DNA of 64,000 bases, from assembly GCA_030159075.1 (NCBI GenBank), contig BROG01000634.1:207001-271000 (forward strand). Reading direction: 5' to 3'. This document shows, one piece after another, positions 1-12,760 of this stretch. A model generated the notes under the pieces. It did not search any database. It was not told where the DNA came from and saw only the letters and a program-made list of their open reading frames with translations. Within the stretch, counting starts at the first letter, position 1. The number at the start of each line of letters is the position of its first letter. The stretch comes from Atrina japonica. Lineage: Eukaryota; Mollusca; Bivalvia; Pterioida; Pinnidae. A program made the translations under genes and the position numbers.

Positions 1-70
1 CAATTCCAAAATAATACAAATCTGCATCTACAGCCCCTACAGTTAATGACCTTGACCTTTGTACACTCAC

Positions 71-122
71 CTTGGTAACACTGTCTGGAAGGTCTCTGAT
101 CCTATGAATCACAGAACTGTGG
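71..122 (-). CDS. RCC1L: RCC1L exon 6 (last exon seen; gene continues left of window)
   Basis: Short 52-nt exon. The acceptor is CATTTAAACAG| and the donor ACCAAG|GTGAGT. It completes the serine codon of exon 5 and reads HSSVIHRIRDLPDSVTK, the linker before the next RCC1 blade. It ends on a codon boundary. Exons 1-6 together give 690 nt (230 codons), roughly the first half of an RCC1L-sized protein, so the remaining blades must lie outside the window. The exon is too short to stand out alone. The call rests on exact phase, splice sites and position in the family order. Confidence 0.78.
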
Positions 123-520
123 CTGTTTAAATGAGAAAAGATAATACAGTGAAATCCTGTTAAGTCGAAATTTCGGTCATGTCAAAATTGAATAGCCATC
201 TTGATTTTTACGGATAGATAATTTTGTAAATTAAAATTTCGGCTATCTCCAATTTCAGATATTTCAAAATAATAGGGGTGGTATATAGAAATATATGAAT
301 ACAGAGATAATGATATTGTACTGAATTTAAATGTCATTTGGAATATTCCATTATAGGAGAAAGACAATGTATATGACTATGAAATTATGTTTAAAAGCAC
401 TTATAATTCATTCAAATCTTTTTAATGTTTTCTTTAGTATAAAGCAGTTGATATTTTTTTTCATCTGAAGGAAAGAAAACTGGATTTCCTCTTCTCATTC
501 ACAAATTCATTTCTCTTTTT

Positions 521-1576
521 AAGGGGCCAAGGGGCGTTAACTGTGTTTTTTTCAGGGGCGTTAGCTGTGTTTTTTCAAGGGGCATTAGCTGTGTTCTTTT
601 AAGGGGCGTTAGCTGTGTTTTTTAAGGGGCTTTAGCTGTGTTTTTTCAAGGGGCATTAGCTGTGTTTTTTTAAGGGGCATTAGCTGTGTTTTTTTTAAGG
701 GGCATTAGCTGTGTTTTTTCAAGGGGCATTAGCTGTGTTTTTTCAAGAAGTGTTAGCTGTGTTTTTTCAAGGGGCGTTAGCTGTGTTTTTTCAAGGGGCT
801 TTAGCTGTGGTTTTAAGGGGCGTTAGCTGTTTTTTCAAGGGGCTTTAGCTGTGGTTTTAAGGGGCGTTAGCTGTGTTTTTTAAGGGGCGTTAGCTGTGTT
901 TTTTAAGGGGCGTTAGCTGTGTTTTTTTAAGGGGCTTTAGCTGTGGTTTTTAGGGGCGTTAGCTGTGTTTTTTCAAGGGGCTTTAGCTGTGGTTTTAAGG
1001 GGCGTTAGCTGTGTTTTTTCAAGGGGCTTTAGCTGTGTTTTTAAGGGGTGTTAGCTGTGTTTTTAAGGGGCTTTAGCTGTGTTTTTTCAAGGGGCATTAG
1101 CTGTGTTTTTTTAAGGGGCATTAGCTGTGGTTTTAAGGGGCGTTAGCTGTGTTTTTTCAAGGGGCTTTAGCTGTGGTTTTAAGGGGCATTAGCTGTGTTT
1201 TTTCAAGGGGCTTTAACTGTGGTTTTAAGGGGCGTTAGCTGTGTTTTTTAAGGGGCTTTAGCTGTGTTTTTTCAAGGGGCATTAGCTGTGTTTTTTTAAG
1301 GGGCGTTAGCTGTTTTTTTAAGGGGCTTTAGCTGTGGTTTTAAGGGGCGTTAGCTGTTTTTTTAAGGGGCGTTAGCTGTGTTTTTTAAGGGGCGTTAGCT
1401 GTGTTTTTTAAGGGGCGTTAGCTGTGTTTTTTCAAGGGGTATTAGCTGTGTTTTTTTAAGGGGCTTTAGCTGTGGTTTTAAGGGGCGTTAGCTGTGTTTT
1501 TTCAAGAAGCGTTAGCTGTGTTTTTTCAAGGGGCGTTAGCTGTGTTTTTTCAAGGGGCGTTAGCTGTGTTTTTTCC
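521..1576. repeat. ~25-bp minisatellite, intron 5 of RCC1L
   Basis: About 42 tandem copies of a 23-26-bp unit (AGGGGCGTTAGCTGTGTTTT plus a short T/C tail). Variation is mainly GCG/GCA/GCT and the length of the T run. No coding content. Between exon 6 (ends 122) and this array the sequence is AT-rich intron with a possible MITE end (TACAGTGAAATCCTGTTAAG at 146). Confidence 0.95.
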
Positions 1577-1802
1577 CCAATTTTCTTTTCTTGTTATACT
1601 ATTTAGATTGATGTACAACAACAACAAAAAGAAATATAGACAGGCATAACAATATTCAAATTCCTATATACAGTGCAACTTCCGAAAACCGATCCTCACT
1701 TGGACCATTAATTTGTTCGATTTTCAGAAGGCTCAGTTATTAGAAGTTGGCCGTAAGTCAATCATTCCAGTCAGTTTCGGTGTCATATATAATATGTATC
1801 CC

Positions 1803-2520
1803 CCATATGATAAGTATCCGGATACCAAAATTGGTCATATAATAAGTATCCGGATACCAAAATTGGTCATATAATAAGTATCCGGATACCAAAATTGGTC
1901 ATATAATAAGTATCCGGATACCAAAATTACCATATAATAAGTATCCGGATACCAAAATTACCATATAATAAGTATCCGGATACCAAAATTACCATATAAT
2001 AAGTATCCGGATACCAAAATTGGTCATATAATAAGTATCCGGATACCAAAATTACCATATAATAAGTATCCGGATACCAAAATTACCATATAATAAGTAT
2101 CCGGATACCAAAATTACCATATAATAAGTATCCGGATACCAAAATTACCATATAATAAGTATCCGGATACCAAAATTACCATATAATAAGTATCCGGATA
2201 CCAAAATTACCATATAATAAGTATCCGGATACCAAAATTACCATATAGTAAGTGTCCCCCCATATAAGTAGTGTCCCCCCCATATAAGTAGTATCCCCCC
2301 CATATAAGTAGTATCCCCCCATATAAGTAGTATCCCCCCATATAAGTAGTATCCCCCCCCATATAAGTAGTATCCCCCCCCATATAAGTAGTATCCCCCC
2401 CATATAAGTAGTATCCCCCCCATATAAGTAGTATCCCCCCCATATAAGTAGTATCCCCCCCATATAAGTAGTATCCCCCCCATATAAGTAGTATCCCCCC
2501 CATATAAGTAGTATCCCCCC
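1803..2520. repeat. Two abutting minisatellites (30-bp then 20-bp units)
   Basis: From 1,803 to ~2,245 there are about 14 units of ~30 bp containing the palindrome TATCCGGATA (CATATAATAAGTATCCGGAT core). From ~2,246 to 2,520 there are about 14 units of 20 bp (CATATAAGTAGTATCCCCCC). Both share the CATATAA..GTATCC core, so the second appears to derive from the first by loss of the CGGATACCAAAATT part. Minus-strand ORFs rich in G, Y and W here are products of the repeat. Confidence 0.93.
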
Positions 2521-4250
2521 ATGACACTCAGTGTAGGACAGACATAGATTATTGAAATGAAGATTTTTAGTTATAGCCACCATAAAATAACCACTTCTAA
2601 TGATTAGAGTAATAGGGGGATCCGGCGTGACGTCACACATTACTACTGGGGTGAAACTATCAATGGTTACATGTAGTTTACATACGACTACTGCTACTGC
2701 AGTCACCATTATATCAGTAAAAACGAAATGTAAAACATAAATCTATTATTGGATTATTTGAAATGTATAATTCTATATTTCGAATATAAAACTTGTTTTA
2801 ATTTTACAATAAAATTTATGTGTTTTATCAGTCGCCTTAGTTGTAATTTTCAATGGATTGTGATGTCAGAAAACACAGATTTTTATCAACAATGATTATA
2901 ATATTCTACTTCTACTTTGCATTGATAGGAATAAGTATTTAGTGCACAGCATCCCACGCAGTCATAAAATACTGTAAGCCGAAGCTTGTCGGCATCTTTT
3001 ATCTCCTGACCCTTTACAGGAACTGGACGGAGGTGTGAAAATCGTCGCAGCGTGAATACTGAGTTGTCTTTACTGTTGACCTACATGAAAAAGACCGCTG
3101 TTCAATTCCTAATAAAGTATTTAAAGATGATTTTGAAAAATAATTTAAATAAATAAATAAAGAAATACCGAGCTGATGTTTCATTGTTTAACATGTAGGT
3201 GCTAAAATAAAATAGACTAAAATAAATCCTACCGACTTTTACAAAAAGGAAAAGGTTATAAATTGAAAGATGACTTGTTTATGGTCTCATGTTTAGACCA
3301 TACCTGTCAAGTCTACCGATTTCGGTGGTAGTCTAACGATTTTTCTATTCATCTACCGCTTGTCTACCGGTGAGAAAAAATTTACCGATTTCTACCGATT
3401 TTTCTAATTTTCCACCGATTTCCCTATATTTCTACCGCTTCTTGTCCATTTTCCGGCGATCGGTAGACATTTTTGTCAGGATTAAATGTTCTAAATCGTA
3501 ATTTTTTAGTCTATTAATTGGCGACAAAAAATAGCTTGAAATTTCTGGCGCCTCCATATCATTGAAGTATTAAGATATTTATTCTAGGTTATATAAGTCC
3601 CCTATATCTTCCAAATAGTCACGAAGAACAAGGACTAATAACCCTGTTTATTAATTAATGTTATTAGACCGTACAGAGATGTCATTATCGGACATGTGCC
3701 GACGGTAATTACACAATGACCTGTACTGTGGACAGGTACCTAATATACAGACTGATTACCTGTATATCTAAAGACTAAACATCCACACCTATAATCACTA
3801 TCCATATGTTCTGTCCTATATACAATTATCAAAGATTAACATCATTGATGTTATATTAATTTCATGCAGCTTCTGTATCAATCCTCAATGATTTTACTTT
3901 AAAAATTTAGCTGAGAAATATGGAAGCGAGATCGTGGTGTCTTCTATGACGTCCGCACTCCACATACTATACATGTGCTATAATAATATCTTCTTGTAAC
4001 ACATTGAATTGAATTTAATAAAATGTCAGTAATGACAGTAAACACATTTATATAACCTCAATAATCTTTTTTTTTTCTTTTTAAAAGCAGATTTGATTTT
4101 TCTTTATCAAATCTCATTTTTTTTAGTGAACTATTCAGTCATCATTTGTTGTTTTATCTTATCAATTAATGAAAAAGGTACAATATGACAATAAAAACCT
4201 TCAGATAAATATTTGGGTATGCAAATATTTTGGTAATAAATGTTCAAATA

Positions 4251-4294
<44 letters not shown>

Positions 4295-6100
4295 ATCAAG
4301 CCTTTGACTTCAAGAATTATCACACTTTCAAATATTTAGCAATCAAACTGAGATTATATTTCTTCCAGGTAAGTCCAGTTATTTATTTTCTGCATTCCAA
4401 ATCCAACTGTTATATTAGAATATTCATAATTTAGTATATTTTAAAATTTGTTATAACAAATTAAGAAATACTAAATTTTAAACATTCTAACATAAAACAA
4501 TGACCATAACATCATTTTGAGTCTCCCAAGCTGTGTGTGTACATGTATATATTACATGTATTAAAACTTCAAAATAAAGCCTATATCTATTCCTTATAAA
4601 TTTCAAAGTCGACTAGACTAAGAAATGTGATATATATCATCAATATTATTGACAATAATTCCCTTTTAGATGCATAAAATGGCAGATATTGAAGTTTGAA
4701 ATTACAGTTTTTTCTTGTTATTTCGGAAGGGGGATACCCCCTCCTGTACCCTCCCCCTTTCACTTATTTCGACGCAACTGGTACACACATATATATCAGA
4801 ATGACAACGCATTCATAAAAAGTTTGACCGTTGTACATATTTTCTACCCCAGACAATTTCCTAAGGTTGACAGGTATGTTAGACATATTACTGATAATTT
4901 ATTAAATCAACAATATTTAGTCCCAAAGGCATTTGATATCACTCAAATATTTATTTTTATTTTTTGCCTGATAAATGGTTGATTACGGTATTTGCTACAG
5001 GTATTGATGATGACATAGGCGAATTATGATATTCATAACTCGAAATAACGTGTAATTTACAGAGTACTAAAACGGAAAGCTATGAAATTAAAATTTCCTA
5101 AATTTTCATATATATTTGAGTGCATGTCTGATTGATTTTTAAAATACTTTCTAATCAGTTAAACTTTTAACGATATATGATTTTTTTCTTCAAATACACA
5201 TTGCTGAAATTAATCATATTAATTTTTGTTTGAATAATTTCTTATTTACAGGCCTACACGGTAATTCTGCAACTTAAATAATTTAGTGAAAAAATGTCTT
5301 GACTGAAAAACCATGTAGATCTACTGCAACAGTTACTATTTTTACTCTAAGCATAAACTCAATTTGCATCTTTTTTTAATTATTCAGTAAAGATATGTTG
5401 AAAAACAAATCATGAAAAAGCGATCCAACAAAGTCAAATATGTAAAATGATGTCGTTTCTGTCCAAAAAACTCATTTATATTATGTTGATTTCCCATTCG
5501 GTAAGCTTGTTGTCAAGAGACATTTCACCCCAGAAGTGCCTGTTACTAGTGACGCTTTGAGAGATACCCGGATGCTCGGAAGCCCCAATACATATTAATA
5601 TGTAGGGTGTGTGTGGGGTTGTGTAAAAGGAGTGTTGGGAAGGGTCTGATGATGTGTTATAAGGTGGGGTATTAATTGGCTATTATAACCTTGAGATATC
5701 ACACCAGTTTCCTTTTTATGTCAAAAAATATTTGAAATGGTGAAATAAAATTGTTTATAGTACTAGAGTATTATTGAATCTTGAATTCATCAAAACTAGG
5801 TTTGACAGGATGTTTGGTTGTCATGCAAACAGGTGTTAATTAGGAATTAACAGATTGGTGACATCTATGCTTATAAACTGTCACACCATATATACAGGTA
5901 AAGCAATTAGCATTTCTTTCAACGTAGGCCTATAAATAACCACCTGTAAATAATGACCATCTGTACAGGTAAATAATAATGAGCAAAATATGTTAAATTA
6001 TAGTCAAATAAATGAAAAAAATGTCTTATAGCCAGAACAAAAAGGTAAAATTTTAGAAAGCCTAAGGCCATAGGATACATGTCTCATGACAAAGTTTGGT
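2521..6100. other. AT-rich intronic DNA without genes
   Basis: No supportable gene. A 3,300-3,480 stretch repeats CTACCGATTT about nine times and is probably a short degenerate repeat. An (AAAT)n microsatellite lies at 4,253-4,297. A 97-codon plus ORF at 4,689-4,982 has no recognisable domain and lies in ordinary intron. Everything else is AT-rich with no clear structure. Confidence 0.6.
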
Positions 6101-6109
6101 ATGCAGATA

Positions 6110-7630
6110 CTTATTATATGGTCATATAATATGTATCCCCCATTTACATTATATGCTCTGTGGATGGGGGATACATATTACATGGCTGTTAAGGATGCAA
6201 TATCTGATACATGGTAGGGGGTACATACTATATGGTCATATATGTATCCCCTAGCACCTCAACTACACTTATATGTCTGTTTTGGATGCCATATCTGATA
6301 AATGGTGGGGGGGATACATGTTAAATGCTGTTTATCATGCTTTATGTGATATATAAGGGGATATTTATTGAATGGCTGTTAAAAAATGCTTTATGTGAAA
6401 TATAAGGGGATACATATTAAATGGCTGTTTAGAATGCCTTTTGTGATATATAAGGGGATACATATTACATGGCTGTTTAACATGCCTTATCTGATATATA
6501 TAAAGGGATACTTATTAAATGGCTGTTTAAAATGCTTTATGTGATATATATAAGGGGATACTTATTAAATGGCTGTTTAGAATGCCTTATCTGATATATA
6601 TAAGGGGATACATATTAAATGGCTGTTTAAAATGCTTTATGTGATATATAAGGGGGATACATATTAAATGGCTGTTTAGAATGCTTTATGTGATATATAA
6701 GGGGGATACATATTAAATGGCTGTTTAGAATGCTTTATGTGATATATAAGGGGGGATATTTATTGAATGGCTGTTTAAAATGCTTTATGTGATATATAAG
6801 GGGATACATATTAAATGGCTGTTTAGAATGCTTTATGTGATATATAAGGGGATACATATTACATGGCTGTTTAGAATGCTTTATGTGATATATATAAGGG
6901 GGATACATATTAAATGGCTGTTTAGAATGCTTTATGTGATATATATAAGGGGATACTTATTACATGGCTGTTTAGAATGCCTTTTGTGATATATAAGGGG
7001 GATACATATTAAATGGCTGTTTAAAATGCTTTATGTGATATATATAAGGGGGATACATATTAAATGGCTGTTTAGAATGCTTTATCTGATATATATAAGG
7101 GGATACTTATTACATGGCTGTTTAGAATGCCTTATGTAATATATAAGGGAGATACATATTAAATGGCTTTTTAGAATGCTTTATGTGATATATAAGGGGG
7201 GATATTTATTGAATGGCTGTTTAAAATGCTTTATGTGATATATAAGGGGATACATATTAAATGGCTTTTTAGAATGCTTTATGTGATGTACATGTATAAG
7301 GGGGATGCTTATTGAATGGTCATATTATATGCATCCCCATAGCATCTCAACTACATAGTACATATCTGATAGGTGGAGGGAGATATATATTACATGGCTG
7401 TTTTGGATGTCTTATCCGATAGGTGGAGGGGAATACATATTACATGGCTGTTTGGATGTCTTATCCTGAGAGGTGGAGGGGGGAAACATATTACATGGCT
7501 GTTTGGATGCCTTGTCTGATACATGGAGGGAGTACATATTGCATGACTATTTTGGATGCCTTATCCGATACGTGGAGGGGGATACATATTATATGGTCAT
7601 ATTATATGTATCCCCTAGCATGTCAACTAC
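6110..7630. repeat. ~48-bp minisatellite
   Basis: More than 20 units of ~48 bp (core GGGGATACATATTAAATGGC, then TGTTTAGAATGCTTTATGTG and ATATATAA). A second, related block of ~48-50-bp units (GATAGGTGGAGGGG, ATTACATGGCTGTTTGGATG) occupies about 7,360-7,580. Both ends carry CATATAATATGTATCCCC, the core seen in the 1.8-2.5-kb arrays. Plus-strand ORFs here are repeat translations. Confidence 0.93.
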
Positions 7631-7950
7631 ATATTACATACCTGATACAGACTTGCCAACCCTCCCGTTTTTCAACGGAAACTTGATTTTAACCTTCTCC
7701 TTCCCCCATACATTTTTAATTATGATCCTTACGTTTTTTCAAAATCCGGAATTTATAAAAAGTTTTGGCTCATTTTCGTTTCAGTATGTATACTAGTATC
7801 ACCCTCAAGCTTGCACCTAGTCATTTGAGAGTTTGGAATGAACTATTGTTTTACCTAATGTCAAGTGTTTTTATGACCTGTTAACCGCTTGGTTTGAAAA
7901 ATGGCTTCCAATAGAAACGGAGTGCGAGTGAAGAGTACATTAGTTGTGTC

Positions 7951-8500
7951 ATGTCAACTAAAAAGAAAAACAGATGGGATCAAACATTTTATCGAAGTAC
8001 ATTGCAACTGAAACATTTAATTGCATAGTGAAAAGTAAGAAAGGTGAGACATATCCATACTGTTCCTCATGGTGGGATAAATGATATTTAAATTTAAACT
8101 TGGTCTGAGGTAAACAAAAATTAGCAACCGATATTCAGTCACATAGGACTATGGATTAATTTTGTACTTCAAGTAATGATTTGTCTGTATAAAGAGCTAA
8201 GTGTCTCTTTATCTCGCATGTCATAGAGAAAAATATACCTCTCAACACTACTGAAAAAATTGGCAATTTCTTCAAGTCTATGTTTCCAGATTCAAAGATT
8301 ACTGCTAAGTAGTAAGTATGCATGTGGATAGGCCGAATTTCAGCCCCGATTTTAAGCGATTTTCATTTGCTAAAATAAAAAAGTGTGAATTGCTTAAGTG
8401 TGGACCATTTAGTATATCAAGAGATGGATCTAATAACAGTGACAACAAATTATACCCAATAGTTTCAAGGGTTTTCAATCGTGCGACAAAACATAGCAAA
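7951..8500 (+). pseudogene. Degenerate hAT/ZBED-like transposase-related gene fragment
   Basis: Three short stretches in consistent order look like a protein of the hAT-type transposase/ZBED/KIAA1586-like group, with stops and frame changes between them. They are MSTKKKNRWDQTF at 7,951, KIGNFFKSMFPDSKITAK at ~8,254-8,309 (then TAG), and GPFSISRDGSNNSDNKLYP at ~8,405-8,460. The last matches the 'pFSI.xDGSNd' start of the catalytic RNase-H-like fold (family pattern recalled, not searched). It is an intronic relic with no function expected. A short copy of its CTGCCCCGATTTTAAGC piece recurs at ~8,655. Confidence 0.5.
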
Positions 8501-8819
8501 CCGCCTCACTCCATTCGGTATTACTTTCCTTTTTTTCACTTCAAAAGGTTGGCAAGTCTGCTGATAGGTGATACATATTACATGGACATATAATATACAT
8601 CCCCCAGTTACATGATCTGCTCTGTAGTGGGAGACACATAATACTAGGCCGAATTTTCTGCCCCGATTTTAAGCCATTTTTTTTTTGGTATCCGAAAAAT
8701 TGTTTATATGGGGTTGTGTACTGGCGATGTCATATACTCGAGTCGGGCATAGGACATTTGAACCAAAATAAAAAATGCACATAGGGTCATTTGAGCGCCA
8801 GAATATTAAGCTTACCTGT

Positions 8820-9213
8820 AGCCCTTTTCACAAAAAATCTTACAATAAAAAAACTATCGTACGAGAATCTTACGATTTTTATGCTTTTCACAAAACGTCT
8901 GACGAGAAAACTTACGATAGATTTTAATCTACGAGTGCCTCCAGCTACTCTTATGATAGAAATTAGTTGTAAGTGTAAAATAAATCAATCGTACGATTAA
9001 AATATATGATGAGTACTTGCCATACTTTAAAATGGCAGCTGTTTATGCTTTGAGAGAAGGCGAGATAAGAAAAAACATACATACATACATACATACATAC
9101 ATACATACATACATACCTACATACATACATACATACATACATACATACATACATACGATCATCGTACAATGAAATCATAAGAGTGATCGTAAAAAAATTT
9201 TGTGAAAAGGGCT
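8820..9213. mobile_element. MITE with 16-bp perfect terminal inverted repeats
   Basis: The left end AGCCCTTTTCACAAAA (8,820-8,835) is the exact reverse complement of the right end (9,198-9,213). Beyond that, the ends remain partly complementary (ATCTTAC / GTAAAAAAAT). The body holds several TCGTACGA and ATCTTACGAT repeats and an expanded (CATA)n tract at 9,078-9,156. No clear target-site duplication. The flanks repeat a CATTTGAGCG-like sequence. Confidence 0.7.
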
Positions 9214-10380
9214 GCTGGATTTTTTATAGGATGTTTGAGCGAATTTTCCTGTGATACTTTTTATATGAATTTAGAAAATATTTTTAAATAGTAAGAATAA
9301 AGAAAAAATGTTTTTTAAATAAATATATTTTATTTGATTTTACAACCGAGTATTTTGACTGGTTCTGGCTAGTTCATTGTTGGGTAGTCCTGAATTGATC
9401 TCTACTTACCAGTCAATTCTACTATAATTCATTGGCTATGCAAATTTTCTGTTCTTTGTTCCACCTCTCCATGGTGAGCAGGGTAACAGATTATATCTGG
9501 CTCACGGAAGAGGTACTTCATTATAATTTTTTCACCCAAATGTCCTATGCTAATTTTCATTTTCACTCAAATGTCCTAAAATTTGATGCTCAAATGTCCA
9601 ATACTTTGACGCTGAAACGTCCTTTTTTTCTTGCTCAAATGTCCTGCCAGTTCGCTCAGATGTCCATTGCTGCTCAAGCTACAGCAGATTTACTTAATCC
9701 TATGCGGAAGAACTACCGATTAACAATGTAAATAAGTATAGGAGACCAGAACATCACCTTAACAGCTATAAGGGGTTATCAAAATTAACAAATTAACTGC
9801 ACCAGAAATATAATTTAAAGTTAGATAATGAAGCCGGCAATACAACTATTATACTTCAAAGCTAAAATTTCGGATAGAGATCAAATATTGCACTGACACA
9901 ATTACCGGTTAAAAGACACGTTTTAATAAAGCAAACAGAAATAATAGAGTTATTATATGGTCAATTTTGGTATCCGGATACCCTTTTTGTAGGGGGTCAA
10001 TATTATATGGGACACGCCAGTTTACATGTACTATTTGTTCTTTAATATGTACTGTTTATTTGTCCTTGACCTTCATGTATCTTTTCGATATTTTCCCAAT
10101 TCATACTAATCCTTTGCATTCCATTATGTGGAAATGGTCTGCATTATCTAGTAAGTTGAAGGACGTGATTTTAACTCCTTATGGTTTGTCAGTATTTGTT
10201 TCAATACAATGAAGTTTATAAACAGCCAGGTGCATTTCTGTTTCATTTAGCCAAACATTATTTCTGTAATTATACATTGATAGTATATATATATATATGT
10301 ATATGTTTGGAAATTCTCTAATTACATGATATATTATACATTTAAAGACAATAGGACAAAAATGTCAATAACATTCACTT
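9214..10380. other. AT-rich intronic DNA
   Basis: No gene seen. Between 9,530 and 9,670, CTCAAATGTCC recurs about six times, a very short degenerate repeat. At 9,950-10,010 there is one more copy of the TATCCGGATACC sequence found in the 1.8-2.2-kb array, in a single-copy setting, which may be closer to the ancestral repeat. Confidence 0.5.
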
Positions 10381-11400
10381 AAAGGGGAAAAAACTCCCAT
10401 AAGGGTTCACCTGACAATTTCCATCCTCTTGACTTTTTTGTAGATCTCTGCATGCTGAACATTTTTGCTTCTTTCACTTTCTCTCTATCTATTATACTTT
10501 TCAAGATAATGTCAAAAAACATCCAAAAACATGAAAAATCCACTTAAAAGGATAAAAAACTCCCATAAGGGGCAACGTGACAATTTCAGCCCGGTTGACT
10601 TTTTTGTAGATCTTTGCATGTTGAACATTTTTGCTCCCTTCACTTTCTCTCTATCTATTATACTTTTCAAGATAATGTCAAAAAAACATCCAAAAACATG
10701 AAAAATCAACTTCAAAGGGTAAAAAACTCCCAAGGGGCAACCTGACAATTTTGGCTCTACTGACTTTTTTGTAAATCTTTGCATGCTGAACATTTTTGTT
10801 TCTTTCACTTTCTCTCTATCTATTACACTTTTCAAGATAATAGGACAAAACTGTAAAAAAAAAAACATGAAAAATCCACTTAAAGGGGAAAAAGCACTAA
10901 TAAAGGTCGACCTGACAATTTTAGCCCTATTAAGTTTTTTGTTGATCTTTGTGGGCTGAACATTTTTACTTCTTTCATATTATCTCTGTCTATTATACTT
11001 TTCAAGATAATGTCAACACCCAAAAATATGAAAAATCTGCTTAAAGGGAAAAAAAAAATCCCATAAGGGGCAACCTGACAATTTTGGCCCTATTGACTTT
11101 TTTGTAGATCTTTCCATGCTGAACATTTTTGCTTCTTTCTCTTTCTCTCTATCTATTATACTTTTCAAGATAATGTCAAAAACCATCCAAACACATGAAA
11201 AATCCACTTAAAAGGGGAAATAACTCCCAAAAGGGGCAACCTGACAATTTCAGCTCTATTGACCTTTTTGTAGATCTTTGCATGCTGGACATTTTTGCTT
11301 CTTTCACTTTTACTCTACCTATTATACTTTTCAAGATAATGTCAAAACACATCCAAAAACATGAAAAATTTCACAAAATAGGGAAATAACTCACATAAGG
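10380..11400. repeat. ~166-bp tandem repeat, six copies
   Basis: Six head-to-tail units of ~165-168 bp, recognised by CTTTTCAAGATAATGTCAAA, GTAGATCTTTGCATGCTGAA and CCTGACAATTT (near 10,413, 10,578, 10,743, 10,913, 11,077 and 11,244). The array leads straight into a dispersed repeat (11,400-12,235). The minus-strand ORFs are repeat translations. Confidence 0.9.
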
Positions 11401-12235
11401 ATCGACCCAATAATTTCCACCTATATCAATTATTTGATTTTTGCAAGCCGATCATTTTAAGGTAACTTTTTTTTCTCTAGCTTTAATAATTCTGGAGATA
11501 CATGTATTAAATAAAAAATATCTGCTGACTCATTCATTCTATATTTAGCCATGACAGCCATGTTTGGTCCTAGCCCCTTTCATCTGCAAACTTTATGCAG
11601 CTTTACAAGGTTATACTTCCTGTCAAGTTTGCTTCAAATTTGGTCCAATGGTTCTGGAGTAGTAGTCAAAAATGTTGAAAATTTTACCAAAAAAAATTTC
11701 CATTTACTTAGGTGCCTGTGACCTTCAACTTTAACCCCATGACCTTGAAAGTTTGTCAAAATGATTCTCAGATAATTCTTAATAACTTTCTCATATATCT
11801 TTGTATACAAAAAGTCGATCAGTTTTGATTTATTAAACAATTTCGAACATAAAGATATCCTGTGTTACTTAAGCGCCCCCTAGTGACTCATTTATAGACA
11901 GATTTCATTTTCTTTCGCAAACTTTGTAGATATTGACTTATCAATCATGCGTACAAAATGTGAAACTTATCTGATAATTGGTTCATGAGAAGTTTTGGTC
12001 CTTTAAGGCCCCTATTGGTCCTATCTCTTTTTCAATCACAAACTCTACGCGGCTTCACATAGGGATGCTATATGCCAACTTTGGTTAAAATTGGCCCACT
12101 GGTTCTTGAGAAGAAGATGTTTGAATGCAAAAGTTAACAGACGGATAACGCTGGACGCTGGATGCCAACGAACGATGGACCTTTGGCTATAGCAATATCT
12201 CACTTGGCCCTGTGGGCCAGGTGAGCTAATAATAA
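11400..12235. repeat. Dispersed molluscan repeat, copy 1
   Basis: Shares extended similarity with 30,420-30,860: AAGGTAACnnTTTTTTCTAGC, TTTAGCCAT.ACAGCCAT, TTGGTCCTAnCCCCTTTTCA and TCTGGAGnAGTAGTCAAAAA, in the same order. Its right end, from TTGGCTATAGCAATATCTCA to GGGCCAGGTGAGCTAATAAT, is a common repeat terminus in bivalve genomes (recalled). Probably non-coding and non-autonomous. Confidence 0.7.
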
Positions 12236-12315
12236 GGAGTGAAAAAAATAATCATCCCTTACAATGAGGGGTTTGGCGACAGAGTATCAATTCAAATGGT
12301 GTAATTTTCTAATGC

Positions 12316-12607
12316 AAGACAGACATATAGACAGACAGTCACACAGGCAGATAGAAAGACAGACAAACAGACAGACAGATCGACAGACAGGCAGATAGAC
12401 AGACTGACAGATAGATAGACAGACAGACAGATAGACTGATAGAAATACAGGCAGACAGACAGACAGATAGATAGACAGACTGACAGACAGAAACATAGAC
12501 AGACAGACAGAAAGATGGATAAGAACCACCATAATGATTACCTGTATATCTCTTCTTCCACAACTTTCCTTCCACACTGACCTTAAGCATTGTTCAGACC
12601 AATAGAT

Positions 12608-12638
<31 letters not shown>

Positions 12639-12740
12639 TAGACAAACAGACAGATAAACATACAGACAGGCAGGCAGATAGATAGACAGACTGACAAATA
12701 GACAGACAAATATACAGACAGACAGACAGAAAGATGGACA
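12316..12740. repeat. GACA/GATA satellite in two blocks
   Basis: Blocks at ~12,316-12,515 and ~12,600-12,735 consist of (GACA)n with GATA, GGCA and AACA variants. The damaged exon-5 copy lies between them and the real exon 5 lies to the right of the second. The layout is satellite-exon copy-satellite-exon, which suggests one duplication of a ~220-bp satellite+exon unit. The minus ORFs of alternating LSVCLSV type are satellite translations. Confidence 0.92.
12542..12593 (-). pseudogene. Partial duplicate of RCC1L exon 5 with nonsense codon
   Basis: About 52 bases are nearly identical to the 3' part of exon 5, including a usable-looking donor (ATATACAG|GTAATC). The tyrosine codon of the NNAYGQCG motif is TAA instead of TAC. 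Homology breaks off after NNA, so the exon start and its acceptor are missing. It is embedded in the same GACA/GATA satellite and was probably copied together with ~220 bp of surrounding DNA. If spliced in, it would truncate RCC1L. The lost acceptor makes that unlikely. Confidence 0.85.
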
Positions 12741-12760
12741 AGAACCTCCGTCATAGCTAC

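Noticed and set aside
1803..2245. CRISPR-like array of regular direct repeats
   Set aside because: The 30-bp units abut with no unique spacers, the DNA is eukaryotic, and there are no cas genes.
4689..4982. 97-codon plus ORF as a small gene
   Set aside because: No recognisable domain, composition like the surrounding intron, no splice or promoter context.
8963..9178. ORF with repeated YVCMYVCM
   Set aside because: Translation of the (CATA)n microsatellite inside a MITE.
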